Origin: Chloroflexota bacterium
Lineage (GTDB): Bacteria > Chloroflexota > Limnocylindria > Limnocylindrales > CSP1-4
Assembly (NCBI GenBank): GCA_025935925.1
Contig: JAICUI010000020.1
Location: forward strand, 1 to 45,073
Length of the DNA: 45,073 nucleotides
Direction: 5' to 3'
Part shown: in pieces, positions 1 to 8,539 of the stretch
Position numbering within the stretch: position 1 is the first letter of the stretch
Layout: each line of letters begins with the position of its first letter
Position numbers and translations under genes: made by a program
Notes under the pieces: model-generated
What the model was told of the DNA's origin: nothing
Seen by the model: only the letters and a program-made list of their open reading frames with translations
The model's database searches: none

Positions 1-1243
1 CATGCGCGATCACCTTCGCCAGCAGCGGGTCGTATCGCAACCCCACCTCGTCGCCCTCCCGCGCGGCGGTGTCGACCCGAACCCCGGGCCACACCGGCAG
101 CTCGAACCGGGCCAGCGTCCCCGCCGCCGGCAGGAACCCCGCCACGGGATCCTCGGCGTACAGCCGTGCCTCGATGGCGTGCCCGGTGAGCCGCACGTCC
201 TCCTGGTCGAGCTCCAGCGGCCGACCGCCGGCGATCTCGATCTGCGACCGCACCAGGTCGAGTCCGGTGACCGCCTCAGTGACCGGGTGCTCCACCTGCA
301 GGCGTGCGTTCAGCTCCAGGAACCACCACTCGCCCGACGCCGGGTCGAGCAGGAACTCGACGGTGCCGGCACCTGCGTAGCCGGCCGCGCCGGCGACTGC
401 CAGGGCCGCGCCGCCCAGCCGCGCCCGCAGCTCGGGATCGACCGCGGGCGACGGCGACTCCTCGAGGATCTTCTGGTGCCGACGCTGCAGCGAGCAGTCG
501 CGCTCCCCGAGCGCGACCACTCGACCGGAGGAATCGGCGAGCAGCTGGACCTCGACGTGACGAGCCGGCAGGATCTCGCGCTCGAGGTACACCGAACCGT
601 CCCCGAATGCCGACCGCGCCTCCGCCGAGCCGGACGCGAGCGCCGCGGGCAGCTCGGCCTCGCGCTCGACCCGCCGCATGCCGCGCCCACCGCCGCCGGC
701 GGCCGCCTTGACGAGCAGCGGAAATCCGATCGCTCGCGCGGTCGCGACGATCGCGTCGATTTCGTCGGGCCGATCGACCGGCGCGGGCTCGAGGGTGCCG
801 GGCACATGCGGCACGCCGACGCGCGCCGCGAGCCGCCGCGCGTTGAGCTTGTCACCGAGCGCCTCGATCGCCGAGGACGATGGACCGACGAACACGAGGC
901 CCGCGTCCTCGACCGCGCGAGCGAACGCGGCCCGCTCCGCGAGGAAGCCGTACCCCGGATGGATCGCGTCGGCGCCTGTCGCGCGCGCCGCATCCACGAC
1001 CGCGTCGATCCGCAGATAGCTGTCCGTCGGCGGCGGGGGTCCAAGCCGAACCGCCTGGTCTGCGAGCTGCACGTGCGCCGACGTCGCATCGGCATCGCTG
1101 TACACCGCGACGGTTTCGACGCCGAGGTCACGACATGCGCGGATGATTCGCACCGCGATCTCGCCGCGGTTCGCGATCAACACCCGTCCGAACGGCCTGT
1201 CCTTGCGCAAAGACGCGCCGCCGTCAGAGCGGGATGTTGCCAT
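1..1243 (-). CDS. accC: Biotin carboxylase subunit of acetyl/propionyl-CoA carboxylase (3' end outside window)
   Basis: ATP-dependent biotin carboxylase, which carboxylates biotin for an acyl-CoA carboxylase in the cytoplasm. The minus-strand frame opens with ATG at 1243 and stays open to the left edge (about 414 residues). Visible in order: N-terminal fold [18 protein letters not shown], substrate motif [13 protein letters not shown]-grasp glycine loop GGGGRGMR near residue 181, [10 protein letters not shown], the [17 protein letters not shown] block, the catalytic stretch [16 protein letters not shown] near 307-322, and the start of the C-terminal carboxylase domain (EARLYAEDP). The start lies 17 nt inside the 3' end of the carboxyltransferase gene, so the two are translationally coupled. 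An internal GTG just before LIANRGE would give a more usual N terminus. Whether a biotin carrier domain is fused at the C terminus cannot be seen, since it would lie outside the window. Confidence 0.95.
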   Translation of the reverse strand, partial: MATSRSDGGASLRKDRPFGRVLIANRGEIAVRIIRACRDLGVETVAVYSDADATSAHVQLADQAVRLGPPPPTDSYLRIDAVVDAARATGADAIHPGYGFLAERAAFARAVEDAGLVFVGPSSSAIEALGDKLNARRLAARVGVPHVPGTLEPAPVDRPDEIDAIVATARAIGFPLLVKAAAGGGGRGMRRVEREAELPAALASGSAEARSAFGDGSVYLEREILPARHVEVQLLADSSGRVVALGERDCSLQRRHQKILEESPSPAVDPELRARLGGAALAVAGAAGYAGAGTVEFLLDPASGEWWFLELNARLQVEHPVTEAVTGLDLVRSQIEIAGGRPLELDQEDVRLTGHAIEARLYAEDPVAGFLPAAGTLARFELPVWPGVRVDTAAREGDEVGLRYDPLLAKVIAH

Positions 1244-2777
1244 GCTTCTTTCGAGGGTTCGTGTCGCGCTTGTCGGCGAGGACCTCGAGAGCGCGGATCA
1301 ACCGCGGCCGCGTCTCGCGCGGCACGATGACCTCGTCGATGTAGCCGCGCGACGCAGCGATGTACGGGTTCGAGAACTCGGCCTCGTACTCGCGGACGAG
1401 CCGCGCGCGCTCGGCACTGCCGTCGCCCGCGCCGGCGATCGCGTCGCGGAAGATGATGTTGACCGCCCCCTCCGCACCCATGACCGCGATCTCCGCCGAT
1501 GGCCACGCGAAGTTCATGTCGCCCCGGATGTGCTTGCTGCTCATGACGTCGTACGCGCCGCCATACGCCTTGCGGGTGATGACGGTGACCTTCGGCACCG
1601 TCGCCTCGCAATACGCGTAGAGGAGCTTCGCACCGTGGCGGATGATTCCGCCGTGCTCCTGCGCGACGCCAGGCAGGAACCCGGGGACGTCGACGAACGT
1701 GACCAGCGGGACATTGAACGCGTCGCACGTCCGGACGAAGCGGGCCGCCTTCACCGACGCGTCGATGTCGAGCGCACCGGCGAGCACCGACGGCTGTTGC
1801 GCGACGACGCCGACCGCGCGACCTCCGAGCCGCGCGAAGCCGACGAGGATGTTCCCCGCCCATGCGGGCTGCAGCTCCAGGAACTCGCCGTCGTCGACCA
1901 CGCGTCGGAGGACGTCGTGCATGTCGTATGGGCGGTGCGGCTCGTCGGGGATCAGCTCGTCCAGCTCCGGGTCCATGCGGTCGGCGGGATCGCTGTTGGC
2001 CGCGATCGGCGCGTCGCCGAGGTTGTTCGGCGGCAGGTGCGCGAGCAGTTGGCGCACCTGGTCCATCGCTTGCGCCTCGTCGCGCGCCGCGAGATGCGCG
2101 ACGCCGCTGCGACCGGTGTGCACCGATGCGCCGCCGAGCGACTCGGCGTCGATGGCCTCGTGCGTCACCGCCTTCACGACGTTGGGACCCGTGACGAACA
2201 TGTAGCTCGTGCCTTCGACCATGACCGTGAAGTCGGTCATCGCCGGGGAGTAGACCGCGCCGCCGGCGCACGGCCCGAGGATCACCGAGATCTGGGGAAC
2301 GACGCCCGACGCGAGCACGTTGCGGAGAAAGATCTCCGCGTAGCCGCCGAGCGATGCGACCCCCTCCTGGATTCGTGCACCGCCGGAGTCGTTGAGCCCG
2401 ACCACCGGCGCGCCGACCTTCATCGCGAGGTCCATCACCTTGCAGATCTTCTCGGCGTACGCCTCGGACAGCGATCCGCCGAAGACCGTGAAGTCCTGCG
2501 AGAAGACGAACACCAGCCGGCCATCGATCGTGCCGTGACCGGTGATCACGCCATCACCGAGAATCCGCTGGCCTTCCATCCCGAAGCCCGACGTGCGATG
2601 CGTCACGAACGCGTCGATCTCGGTGAACGATCCGGCATCCAGCAGCAGGTCCAGCCGTTCGCGTGCGGTCAGCTTGCCCATCGCGTGCTGACGTTCGGCG
2701 CGCGCCGCTCCCCCGCCCTGCTCCGCCTCGCGACGCATGTCCTCGAGCCGCGCGATCCGTTCCGCGTTGCTGGTCAC
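1224..2777 (-). CDS. pccB: Acyl-CoA (probably propionyl-CoA) carboxylase carboxyltransferase, beta chain
   Basis: 517-aa carboxyltransferase subunit, the usual length for PccB/AccD5-type proteins. It moves CO2 from carboxybiotin to acyl-CoA, giving methylmalonyl- or malonyl-CoA. Two crotonase-fold halves are visible: the N-terminal oxyanion region [16 protein letters not shown] (residues 168-183) and the C-terminal one [14 protein letters not shown] (402-415). In the actinobacterial enzymes an Asp in the AYDVM motif goes with propionyl-CoA preference, whereas Ile favours acetyl-CoA. Here it is Asp410, so I favour propionyl-CoA. The start is GTG at 2777 (GAGG lies very close upstream and a better-spaced GGAGG further up). 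It overlaps the downstream biotin carboxylase gene by 20 nt. A TATGAT hexamer at 2846-2851 may be its -10 element. Confidence 0.95.
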   Translation of the reverse strand: MTSNAERIARLEDMRREAEQGGGAARAERQHAMGKLTARERLDLLLDAGSFTEIDAFVTHRTSGFGMEGQRILGDGVITGHGTIDGRLVFVFSQDFTVFGGSLSEAYAEKICKVMDLAMKVGAPVVGLNDSGGARIQEGVASLGGYAEIFLRNVLASGVVPQISVILGPCAGGAVYSPAMTDFTVMVEGTSYMFVTGPNVVKAVTHEAIDAESLGGASVHTGRSGVAHLAARDEAQAMDQVRQLLAHLPPNNLGDAPIAANSDPADRMDPELDELIPDEPHRPYDMHDVLRRVVDDGEFLELQPAWAGNILVGFARLGGRAVGVVAQQPSVLAGALDIDASVKAARFVRTCDAFNVPLVTFVDVPGFLPGVAQEHGGIIRHGAKLLYAYCEATVPKVTVITRKAYGGAYDVMSSKHIRGDMNFAWPSAEIAVMGAEGAVNIIFRDAIAGAGDGSAERARLVREYEAEFSNPYIAASRGYIDEVIVPRETRPRLIRALEVLADKRDTNPRKKHGNIPL

Positions 2778-2845
2778 GACCTCGGCGTCCTCCGCGTCGT
2801 CGCACGCCGCGTCACGACGTGCTCGTGGCTGACCGGGGCGTCGCC

Positions 2846-2851
2846 ATCATA
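2846..2851 (-). promoter_or_regulatory. Candidate -10 element for the carboxylase operon
   Basis: On the minus strand this reads TATGAT, five of six matches to TATAAT, about 70 nt upstream of the carboxyltransferase GTG. No convincing -35 hexamer sits 16-18 nt further upstream. Inferred from sequence only. Confidence 0.35.
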
Positions 2852-2979
2852 GGGCCCGCAATTCGCGCCGCGGCCTCGCGTGCGGGCGCGCGACGGCGCG
2901 CGTGAACTGTTGTCTGCCCGCGTCCAGCGCGTTGCAAGTGCATTTCGAATCGCGTCCGCGCCGTCGCCGGTGGCCGCGG

Positions 2980-3021
2980 ATATCCACAGAACGGTGCACA
3001 ACTTGGGTGATCTGTGGACAA
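2980..3021. promoter_or_regulatory. Inverted pair of DnaA-box-like sites upstream of parA
   Basis: The 347-nt gap between the carboxylase operon and parA contains ATATCCACA on the plus strand (2980-2988; one mismatch to TTATCCACA) and TTGTCCACA on the minus strand (3013-3021; identical to the DnaA box favoured by high-GC actinobacteria). They share 8-bp inverted arms TCCACAGA/TCTGTGGA (2983-2990, 3011-3018) with GTGCAC in the centre. A weaker third match, TTGTGCACC, lies between them on the minus strand. This could be an oriC fragment or a DnaA-controlled parAB promoter. A TAGCAT hexamer at 3053-3058 may be the parA -10. I see no AT-rich unwinding element and no dnaA gene in the window. Nothing else was recognised in this gap. 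Confidence 0.5.
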
Positions 3022-3124
3022 CCGGCAGCGTCCGCTGACGTTCGGCGCGCGGTAGCATGCGCGGAGCGTCCCCGTCACTCGCCGGCCCTGTCGCCCGGCC
3101 ACGCTGGTTTCCGAGGTGGTGCCC

Positions 3125-3895
3125 TTGCCGCACGTGATCGCGATCGCCAATCAGAAGGGAGGCGTCGGCAAGACGACCACCGCGATCAATCTCGCGGGCG
3201 CGCTCGCCGAAGGTGGACGACGCGTCCTGCTCGTCGACATGGACCCCCAGGCGAATCTCACGGCCGGCGTGGGAATCAACCTCAACACGGTCGAGCGGTC
3301 GATGGCGGACGTGTTGTCCGACGGACGCTCGACGCTCCAGGAGGTCATCCTCCCGACCGAGGTCGCCGGCATCGACGTCGCGCCCGCGCACATCGACCTC
3401 GCGAGCACCGAGGGCGAGCTGTTCACCGCGCTCGGCCGCGAGTCGATCCTGCGCGAGGCGATGCGCGCCAGCTCGGACGGGTATGACTACACCCTCATCG
3501 ACTGCCCACCGAACCTCGGGCTGCTGACCGTCAACGGGCTCGTCGCCGCCGACAGCGTCATCATCCCGGTCCAGACGCAGTTCTACGCGATGAAGGGCCT
3601 CAACAACCTCGTCAAGGTCATCAACGCGATCCGTCGCAAGCTCAACCAGGACCTTCGGATCCTCGGCCTGCTGCCCACGTTCTACGACGGGCGCACCAAC
3701 CTGGCCAAGGACATGCTCGACGAGCTCCGCGTCGTCGGGGACCACCACGTGTTCTCGACCATCATCCGAACCACCGTGAAGCTGGGTGAGGCGCCGCTGG
3801 TCGGCCGGCCGATCACCTCGTACGCGCCGGCGTCCGAGGCGGCCCGCACCTATCGCGAGCTCGCCCGGGAGGTCATCGAACTTGGCACGAACTGA
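3125..3895 (+). CDS. parA: Chromosome partitioning ATPase ParA/Soj
   Basis: Deviant Walker A ATPase of the ParA/MinD family that, with ParB, segregates replicated origins on the nucleoid. KGGVGKTTTAINLAG (residues 11-25) is the deviant P-loop with its signature lysine, DMDPQANLT is the A' motif, and LIDCPPNLGLL is Walker B with the switch region. At about 256 aa it is a chromosomal-type (Soj) protein without the N-terminal helix-turn-helix of plasmid ParA. I chose the TTG at 3125 because GAGGTGG (3113-3119) sits 5 nt upstream. In-frame GTG codons at 3116, 3119 and 3134 are alternatives. The stop overlaps the parB start, as expected for a coupled parAB operon. The DnaA-like sites upstream fit an origin-linked role. 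Confidence 0.95.
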   Translation: MPHVIAIANQKGGVGKTTTAINLAGALAEGGRRVLLVDMDPQANLTAGVGINLNTVERSMADVLSDGRSTLQEVILPTEVAGIDVAPAHIDLASTEGELFTALGRESILREAMRASSDGYDYTLIDCPPNLGLLTVNGLVAADSVIIPVQTQFYAMKGLNNLVKVINAIRRKLNQDLRILGLLPTFYDGRTNLAKDMLDELRVVGDHHVFSTIIRTTVKLGEAPLVGRPITSYAPASEAARTYRELAREVIELGTN

Positions 3896-4892
3896 CTTCC
3901 GCGCCGCCGCCGCCCGCCGTCTGTCCGAGGAGCGTGAGCTGCCGCCCGCGATCGTCAGCCTCCTCTCCCCGGAATCGACCCACCGCTCCACCGGCGTCAA
4001 GGTGATTCCCGTCGACCGCATCGAGCCGAACCCCGAGCAGCCACGCCTCGCGTTCAACGAGGAGACGCTGCAGGAGCTCGCCGCCAGCATCCGCGAGCAC
4101 GGGGTCCTCCAGCCGATCCTCGTGCGCCCGCTCGAGGAGCAGCGCTTCCAGCTGATCGCCGGCGAGCGCCGCTGGCGCGCGTCGCAGATCGCCGGCCTCA
4201 GCACGATCCCCGCCCTCGTCGAGGACATCGACGACGACACGGCGCTCGAGATCTCGATCATCGAGAACCTGCAGCGCGAGGACATCTCGCCCCTCGACGA
4301 GGCGGCGATGTACGACCGGATGATCCGCGAGCACGGCTACAGCATCCGGCGCCTCGCCGACAAGCTCGGCAAGGACAAGGGCTATCTCGAGAACCGCCTG
4401 CGACTCGCCGACGCGCCCGACGAGATCCGTGCGCTCGTGTCTTTGCGCAAGGACACGCTGTCGCACGCGTACGAGCTGATGAAGGTCCAAGACCCGAAGA
4501 AGCGCAAGCGCCTCGCCGACCAGGTCGCCCGCAACGAGCTGTCGCTCGTCAAGCTCCGCGAGCGCATCGAGGGCCGACCCGCCCGCGAGGTCATCGAGGA
4601 CGAGGCTCCGGTCGAGGAGCCGGCCGCTAGCCACCCTGCAACGCAGGACGATGGCTCCGGCTGGGCGGCCGGCGCGGCCGCCGGGGTGCCGTCGGGTGAC
4701 GACAGCCTGGTGGTCGCGAAGCAGCAGCTCAACGACGCAGTGGAGGACCTCCTCGGCGTCATCCGCAACCCGGACGTCCTCCACGCCATTGGCCAGACCG
4801 ACCGGGCGAACCTCGCGAAGTACCTGATGATCGCGAAGCTCAGGCTCGAGAACGCGATCGCGGTGGTCCGCACCGGGGACACCGAAAGCTGA
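3882..4892 (+). CDS. parB: Chromosome partitioning protein ParB/Spo0J
   Basis: 336-aa ParB, the CTP-dependent DNA clamp that binds parS and stimulates ParA. The start is a TTG at 3882, inside the last codons of parA, with GGGAGGT (3867-3873) 8 nt upstream. The N-terminal ParB/Srx domain shows PNPEQPR, a helical SIREHGVLQPILVR segment, and the CTP-binding motif LIAGERRWRAS. ENLQREDISPLDEA follows, then the helix-turn-helix region YSIRRLADKLGKDKGYLENR. A variable Ala/Pro/Gly linker (about residues 240-280) leads to a C-terminal dimerisation segment (about 285-330). The usual GKSR recognition-helix sequence is GKDK here, which may reflect an altered parS. No canonical parS palindrome was found in the window. 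Confidence 0.95.
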   Translation: MARTDFRAAAARRLSEERELPPAIVSLLSPESTHRSTGVKVIPVDRIEPNPEQPRLAFNEETLQELAASIREHGVLQPILVRPLEEQRFQLIAGERRWRASQIAGLSTIPALVEDIDDDTALEISIIENLQREDISPLDEAAMYDRMIREHGYSIRRLADKLGKDKGYLENRLRLADAPDEIRALVSLRKDTLSHAYELMKVQDPKKRKRLADQVARNELSLVKLRERIEGRPAREVIEDEAPVEEPAASHPATQDDGSGWAAGAAAGVPSGDDSLVVAKQQLNDAVEDLLGVIRNPDVLHAIGQTDRANLAKYLMIAKLRLENAIAVVRTGDTES

Positions 4893-4928
4893 CGGCACGC
4901 CCGGCTCGGGCCACCCGTCGACAACGAC

Positions 4929-4957
4929 GAAGCCGGCGCCATGACGGCGCCGGCTTC
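4929..4957. terminator. Strong hairpin after parB, between convergent genes
   Basis: Perfect 12-bp inverted repeat GAAGCCGGCGCC / GGCGCCGGCTTC with the 5-nt loop ATGAC, 36 nt after the parB stop and 50 nt before the end of the convergent secreted-protein gene. It has the form of a bidirectional terminator, although no T-tract follows on either side. A hairpin with the same GAAGCCGG arms occurs at 28341-28368. Confidence 0.65.
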
Positions 4958-5007
4958 ATGATTCCTGCCGCCCCACTGGGCGGGGGCGAAGGCGGAAGCT
5001 TCGGTGG

Positions 5008-5568
5008 TCAGTCCCCCGGCGCGTGCGCCGCGCGATGCTCGGCGCTCTTGCCGTGGCCGCCGGCGTTGCCATGGGTCTTGGCGTCCTGGGTCTTCGCCGG
5101 CTTGCGAGCTGCGGCGGCCGCCTCGCACGACGCCGGCGTGACCGTCGTCCAGTCGATCGTCGCCACGCTCGCGTCCTGCAGATGCGCAACGCACGACACG
5201 AAGGCACCGTGGTTCGCGAACCCTGCGGGAGTCTCCATCTGCGCCGCGGCCGACACGAGCGCACCATGGGTATCCTCGCCCGCCGCCCCGTCGGTCGCGT
5301 CCGGCTCGTTCGCGTCGGGCGCGTCCGTGGCCTCGGGCGTCTCGGTCGCCTCGGGCGTCTCGGTCGGCTCGGGCGCCTCCGTCTCGTCGGGCGTGTCGGT
5401 GGCCTCGGGCGTCTCGGTCGGCTCGGGGGTCTCCGTCGGCTCCTCCGCCGTCGGGCTCGACGCCGGATGGAGCGACGGGGCGGCCGCGAAGACGGCGCCG
5501 GCCGACAGGGCAAGCACGACGAGCGCGATGCCGATCCCACGGAATCGGCGGAGCAGGGCTTGGGTCAT
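5008..5568 (-). CDS. Secreted protein with Thr-Pro-Glu repeat region
   Basis: 186 aa, function unknown. A Sec-type signal is clear: basic MTQALLRRFR, then the hydrophobic core GIGIALVVLALSAGAVFA with an AAA cleavage region near residue 30. Residues 42-95 are a low-complexity acidic repeat of TPEPTET/TPEATDT units, typical of extracellular spacers. A short conserved-looking segment follows (NHGAFVSCVAH, about 117-127) with two cysteines (about 124 and 145) that could form a disulfide. The C terminus is rich in Ala, Lys and His. The repeat DNA is itself repetitive, so slippage could change its length between strains. The gene is monocistronic and convergent with parB. NHG-F/Y-VS-VAH segments recur in uncharacterised secreted proteins of Chloroflexota and Actinobacteria; I know no function for them. 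Confidence 0.8.
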   Translation of the reverse strand: MTQALLRRFRGIGIALVVLALSAGAVFAAAPSLHPASSPTAEEPTETPEPTETPEATDTPDETEAPEPTETPEATETPEATDAPDANEPDATDGAAGEDTHGALVSAAAQMETPAGFANHGAFVSCVAHLQDASVATIDWTTVTPASCEAAAAARKPAKTQDAKTHGNAGGHGKSAEHRAAHAPGD

Positions 5569-5605
5569 GCGGCGGGTTTCCTCGAGCTGGTGCTGACGTG
5601 AAGGG

Positions 5606-5631
5606 TAACGGCCCTGCGATCGTCGCCGTTA
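5606..5631. promoter_or_regulatory. Inverted repeat upstream of the TPE-repeat gene
   Basis: TAACGGC (5606-5612) and GCCGTTA (5625-5631) form 7-bp arms around a 12-nt spacer, 38 nt upstream of the secreted-protein ATG on its 5' side. The geometry suits a dimeric repressor operator or a small leader hairpin. No family could be assigned. Confidence 0.3.
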
Positions 5632-5719
5632 GGCGTACCTTCCGGCCACGACCCGCCCCGGACGAAGGGTCTGTGCCCGCGCGCACCGCCGCGCCGGACC
5701 CCTCGCCGTTCGAAGACGC

Positions 5720-6649
5720 TCAGGCCGGCGTCGTACCGGACGACGCCCCGAGGGCCGCGAGCCACGCGACCGCGAGCAGCCCCGTCCCCACGGCCTGGAT
5801 CTCCCAGGCGAGCTCCTTGAGATTCGGCCCGTCCCGGCCGCTCGCGACGATCCCGAGGACGGCGCCCCCGAGCGGAGCCAGCGTCGCCAGGAGGACGGCG
5901 ACGACCCACCCCGCCGGCGACCCGAGGAGCGCGGCGGTCGCGACCGCCAGCACTGCGACGACCCCATGCAGGACGAGGACCAGCCACGCGGCCCGGCCCG
6001 GCCCGAGCGCGAGCGCGATGGAGCGCTGCCCCGCCTCGGCGTCGCGCTCGGCGTCGACGGTGGCGTTGGCGATCGCCAGGGCGGACCCGGCATTGGCGGC
6101 CGCCGGCACGAGGACGACGAACAGCCCGGGCAGGGTCCCGGCCGCCCCATACCAGCCGAAGACCGGCAACAGCGGGATGCCGACGGCGAACGGCAGCCAC
6201 GACAGCGTCGTGCCCTTCGCCCAGCGGTCGTAGGCGAGGCCGATCCCCAGCACCGCGAGCGCGAGCACCGCGAGGCCCGGGCCGCCGACGAGTGAGAGGA
6301 GGAGGCCCCCGGCCGCACACGCGGCGGCAACCACGCGCGCCGCGTCCCGCGTCACGATGCCCTCGGCGATCGGCTTGCCCGGCTTGTGGCCCGCGGCGTC
6401 CGCCGGGGCGTCGATCAGGTCGTTGACGGCGCCGATGGCGAACTGGAGGAGCGTCATCGACGCACCGAGGGCGAGCGCCGTGCCGACGTCGCCGCCCGCC
6501 ACGGTTGCGACCATGACCACGACGACGCCGTCGAGCAGCGACGGGAAGGGATGGACGAGCCGGAGCGCGACGACGACCCGCGAGCGAGTCGAGCGAGGCC
6601 GCTCCCCGACCGCGTGCGGCGCGTGCGCGTCCCGAAGCGCATCGGCCAC
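5720..6649 (-). CDS. UbiA-family membrane prenyltransferase
   Basis: 309-aa polytopic protein of the UbiA superfamily, which transfers a polyprenyl chain from its diphosphate to an aromatic or other small acceptor in the membrane. The first Asp-rich motif is NDLIDAPAD (residues 76-84), followed by GHKPGKPIAEG. The second is DAERDAEAG (199-207, DxxxD). AYDRWAKG (139-146) fits the conserved loop after the first motif. Eight or so hydrophobic segments are visible. The product is unknown: quinone synthesis (MenA/UbiA), chlorophyll/heme-type or phospholipid roles are all possible. No quinone genes flank it. The first 25 residues are hydrophilic, so a start a few codons later would also be possible. 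Confidence 0.88.
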   Translation of the reverse strand: MADALRDAHAPHAVGERPRSTRSRVVVALRLVHPFPSLLDGVVVVMVATVAGGDVGTALALGASMTLLQFAIGAVNDLIDAPADAAGHKPGKPIAEGIVTRDAARVVAAACAAGGLLLSLVGGPGLAVLALAVLGIGLAYDRWAKGTTLSWLPFAVGIPLLPVFGWYGAAGTLPGLFVVLVPAAANAGSALAIANATVDAERDAEAGQRSIALALGPGRAAWLVLVLHGVVAVLAVATAALLGSPAGWVVAVLLATLAPLGGAVLGIVASGRDGPNLKELAWEIQAVGTGLLAVAWLAALGASSGTTPA

Positions 6650-6701
6650 CGGCGATGCCGCGGTCGGAGGCCCGGCAGCGGGGCCCGGACCGGCCGGGTC
6701 G

Positions 6702-7067
6702 TCAGACGTAGACGAGCTCGTGGAAGTTGGCGACGAGATACTCGATCAGCCGTTGGCGGGCATCCCCGACCTGCGCGCGGATCCCCGGGACGAGCGCCCA
6801 CAGCGCGACGGCCGGGACCATCAGCCGCCCCTGGGCATCGCGGCCGACGGTCGCCGGCGGGCCGCCACCTGAAGCGAACACCCGTTCGAATTCCTGGTCG
6901 TTGAGCTTCGCGGCGCGCTGGAAGTCCTCGACCACGCGCACGACCCCGCGACGGATCGCGATGTCGCGCATCATCTCCTGCGCCCAGCTGTCGATCTGGG
7001 CGTCCGGCTGGTCATCGAGCCGGGATCGGTACTCGGTCGGGTCGGCGGACAGGCCGGTCGCTCCCAC
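6702..7067 (-). CDS. Conserved hypothetical protein, 121 aa
   Basis: No family recognised. I placed the start at GTG 7067 because a full AGGAGG (7072-7077) lies 4 nt upstream; the frame is open further upstream but reads as non-coding. The protein is mixed helical and mostly soluble: WAQEMMRDIAIRRGVVRVVEDFQ forms an amphipathic N-terminal helix, a Gly/Pro-rich turn (GGGPP) follows, and the C terminus (IEYLVANFHELVYV) is hydrophobic and aromatic. It ends 52 nt before the UbiA gene on the same strand, so the two may be co-transcribed. The overall composition suggests a small folded cytoplasmic protein. Confidence 0.6.
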   Translation of the reverse strand: MGATGLSADPTEYRSRLDDQPDAQIDSWAQEMMRDIAIRRGVVRVVEDFQRAAKLNDQEFERVFASGGGPPATVGRDAQGRLMVPAVALWALVPGIRAQVGDARQRLIEYLVANFHELVYV

Positions 7068-7143
7068 GGATCCTCCTGGCTGGGGCCGGGCGGCACCCTC
7101 GTCCCCTGCAGGATGCCATATCCGTTCCGCTGGGCGATGCGCC

Positions 7144-7836
7144 TCAGCCCGCGACGGCGTCACGTTCGAGCGTGTCCGGATCCAGCGCGGCGAGCGACGG
7201 CACCACGTGGTCTGCGACGTCCCGCGCGTTCCCCGCGGGCGGGACGCTCGCGTTGGGCACGAGGACGACCGTCATCCCGGCGGCGCGCCCGGCCCTGACC
7301 CCGTTGAGGGAGTCCTCGACGACGAGGCATCGATCGGCCGACACGCCGAGCCGGGCCGCCGCGGCGAGATAGACGTCCGGGGCGGGCTTGCCGCGGGCGA
7401 CCTCGTCGGACGACACGATGGCGCCCATCATGTCCGCGATGCCGAGCGCGGCGACCGCGGCCGCGATGACCCGCGGATGCGACGACGACGCGATGGCGAC
7501 CGGGCGAGTCGCCGCGATGCGCCGTACCTCGCCCGGGGCGTCGTCGATGACCGGCGACGGGCGCGCGGCGTACATCCGGACCACGCCGTCGACGACCGCC
7601 GCCTCGATCTCCTCGACGGTGAGGTGCTCGAGTCCCAGCCGCTCGCGCATCGTCGTCGCCCATTCACGCGAGTTGCCGCCCATCACGGCGTGCTGGTCGT
7701 CGGCGGTCCACGGCCGGCCGTGCGCACGCGCGAAGGCGATCCGCACGTCGTTCCACCAGCCCTCGCTGTCGACGAGGACGCCGTCGAGGTCGAAGATCAC
7801 CGCGTCGATGCGGCGCCCGGCATTGGCCCTGGACAT
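7144..7836 (-). CDS. HAD-superfamily hydrolase, beta-phosphoglucomutase-like
   Basis: 230-aa haloacid-dehalogenase phosphatase of subfamily IA. Motif I is DLDGVLVDSE, with nucleophile Asp16 and acid/base Asp18. The alpha-helical cap covers residues 25-95, motif II is IASSSHP, motif III is GKPAPDVY (lysine) and motif IV is VVEDSLNG. This order and length match the PGMB/GPH phosphatase group (sugar phosphates, phosphoglycolate). The substrate cannot be read from sequence. It stands between a YggT gene and the 121-aa gene on the same strand; its 3' end is about 77 nt before the latter's start. A weak AGGGG precedes the ATG and a TAGCCT hexamer about 45 nt upstream could be its -10. Confidence 0.88.
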   Translation of the reverse strand: MSRANAGRRIDAVIFDLDGVLVDSEGWWNDVRIAFARAHGRPWTADDQHAVMGGNSREWATTMRERLGLEHLTVEEIEAAVVDGVVRMYAARPSPVIDDAPGEVRRIAATRPVAIASSSHPRVIAAAVAALGIADMMGAIVSSDEVARGKPAPDVYLAAAARLGVSADRCLVVEDSLNGVRAGRAAGMTVVLVPNASVPPAGNARDVADHVVPSLAALDPDTLERDAVAG

Positions 7837-7927
7837 GCGGAAGCCCCTGGAGCCGGGCGATGGCCGCCCGGACGCCCAGAGGCTACCGGAGGTGGGCGTC
7901 GCGAACGACCGCCCGTTTGGGTTCGGC

Positions 7928-8344
7928 TCAGGCCACCGTCGTACGGCGGTCGGCGAGCGAGACGATGCCGAGGACGAGGGCCTCGACGAGCGTCCACGCG
8001 ATCAGCGCGACGATCGCCGCGACGTCGAGCACCGAGCCGCTGGCGCCATTGACCTGGTCGAGGTTGAACATGCCGCGGAACGGCTCCACGAACGGGTCGG
8101 TGATGCCGACGATGAACGACACGATGTCGTTGCCCTCGTTCGCGTTGAGGAGCAGCAGCACGATGCGCAGGATGATGAGCGCCTGCAGGACGCCGAACAG
8201 GAGCCACACGATCCGCCGGATCGTGTCCAGCGGCGATCCGGTGACGACCGTGCGCTCGTGGATGACCGGCGGGTCCACCGGCACGCTCGTCCGCTCCACG
8301 GTCACGCGATCGCCGCCCGGCTCCGCGTACGGGTCATAGGTCAT
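7928..8344 (-). CDS. YggT-family integral membrane protein
   Basis: 138 aa. After a hydrophilic 40-residue N terminus come two long hydrophobic segments: IVWLLFGVLQALIILRIVLL (about 46-65) and VLDVAAIVALIAWTLVEALV (about 106-125). Between them lies the family signature ITDPFVEPFRGMF. YggT proteins are small membrane proteins often encoded near cell-division or pyrroline-5-carboxylate reductase genes; their role is unclear and osmotic-stress and division links have been proposed. Here it stands alone, divergent from msrA. A GGGAGG lies 6 nt before the ATG, which fixes the start. Confidence 0.85.
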   Translation of the reverse strand: MTYDPYAEPGGDRVTVERTSVPVDPPVIHERTVVTGSPLDTIRRIVWLLFGVLQALIILRIVLLLLNANEGNDIVSFIVGITDPFVEPFRGMFNLDQVNGASGSVLDVAAIVALIAWTLVEALVLGIVSLADRRTTVA

Positions 8345-8539
8345 GGTCCGCCTCCCTTCCCCGCGCGGCGTCGAAGCGCCGACGGGCGGCCGAACCGTAC
8401 GGAACGGGGCGACGCGTCTGCGCGCGGTGCACGACCGCGGACATCACGGGTGCCTCGCACTCGCACCGTCCTCGCGGGGTCCGGCCCCCGTCACCGGCCC
8501 GTCACGCGTCCCGGATAGACTTCGAGCTCGGAGGTCTCC

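Noticed and set aside
2774-4285. Long open frame antisense to parA/parB (and many similar ones elsewhere, e.g. 39480-43364 upstream part)
   Set aside because: In a genome of this GC content stop codons are rare on the opposite strand of real genes. These frames are Arg/Pro/Ala-rich without domain motifs, and they lie over clearly identified genes.
2778-4958. parS centromere site
   Set aside because: I looked for TGTTTCACGTGAAACA-like palindromes around parAB and across the gaps and found none close enough to call. ParB here has GKDK in place of GKSR, so the site might differ.
5281-5460. Tandem DNA repeats as an independent repeat element
   Set aside because: The repetitive stretch is the coding sequence of the Thr-Pro-Glu stalk of the secreted protein.
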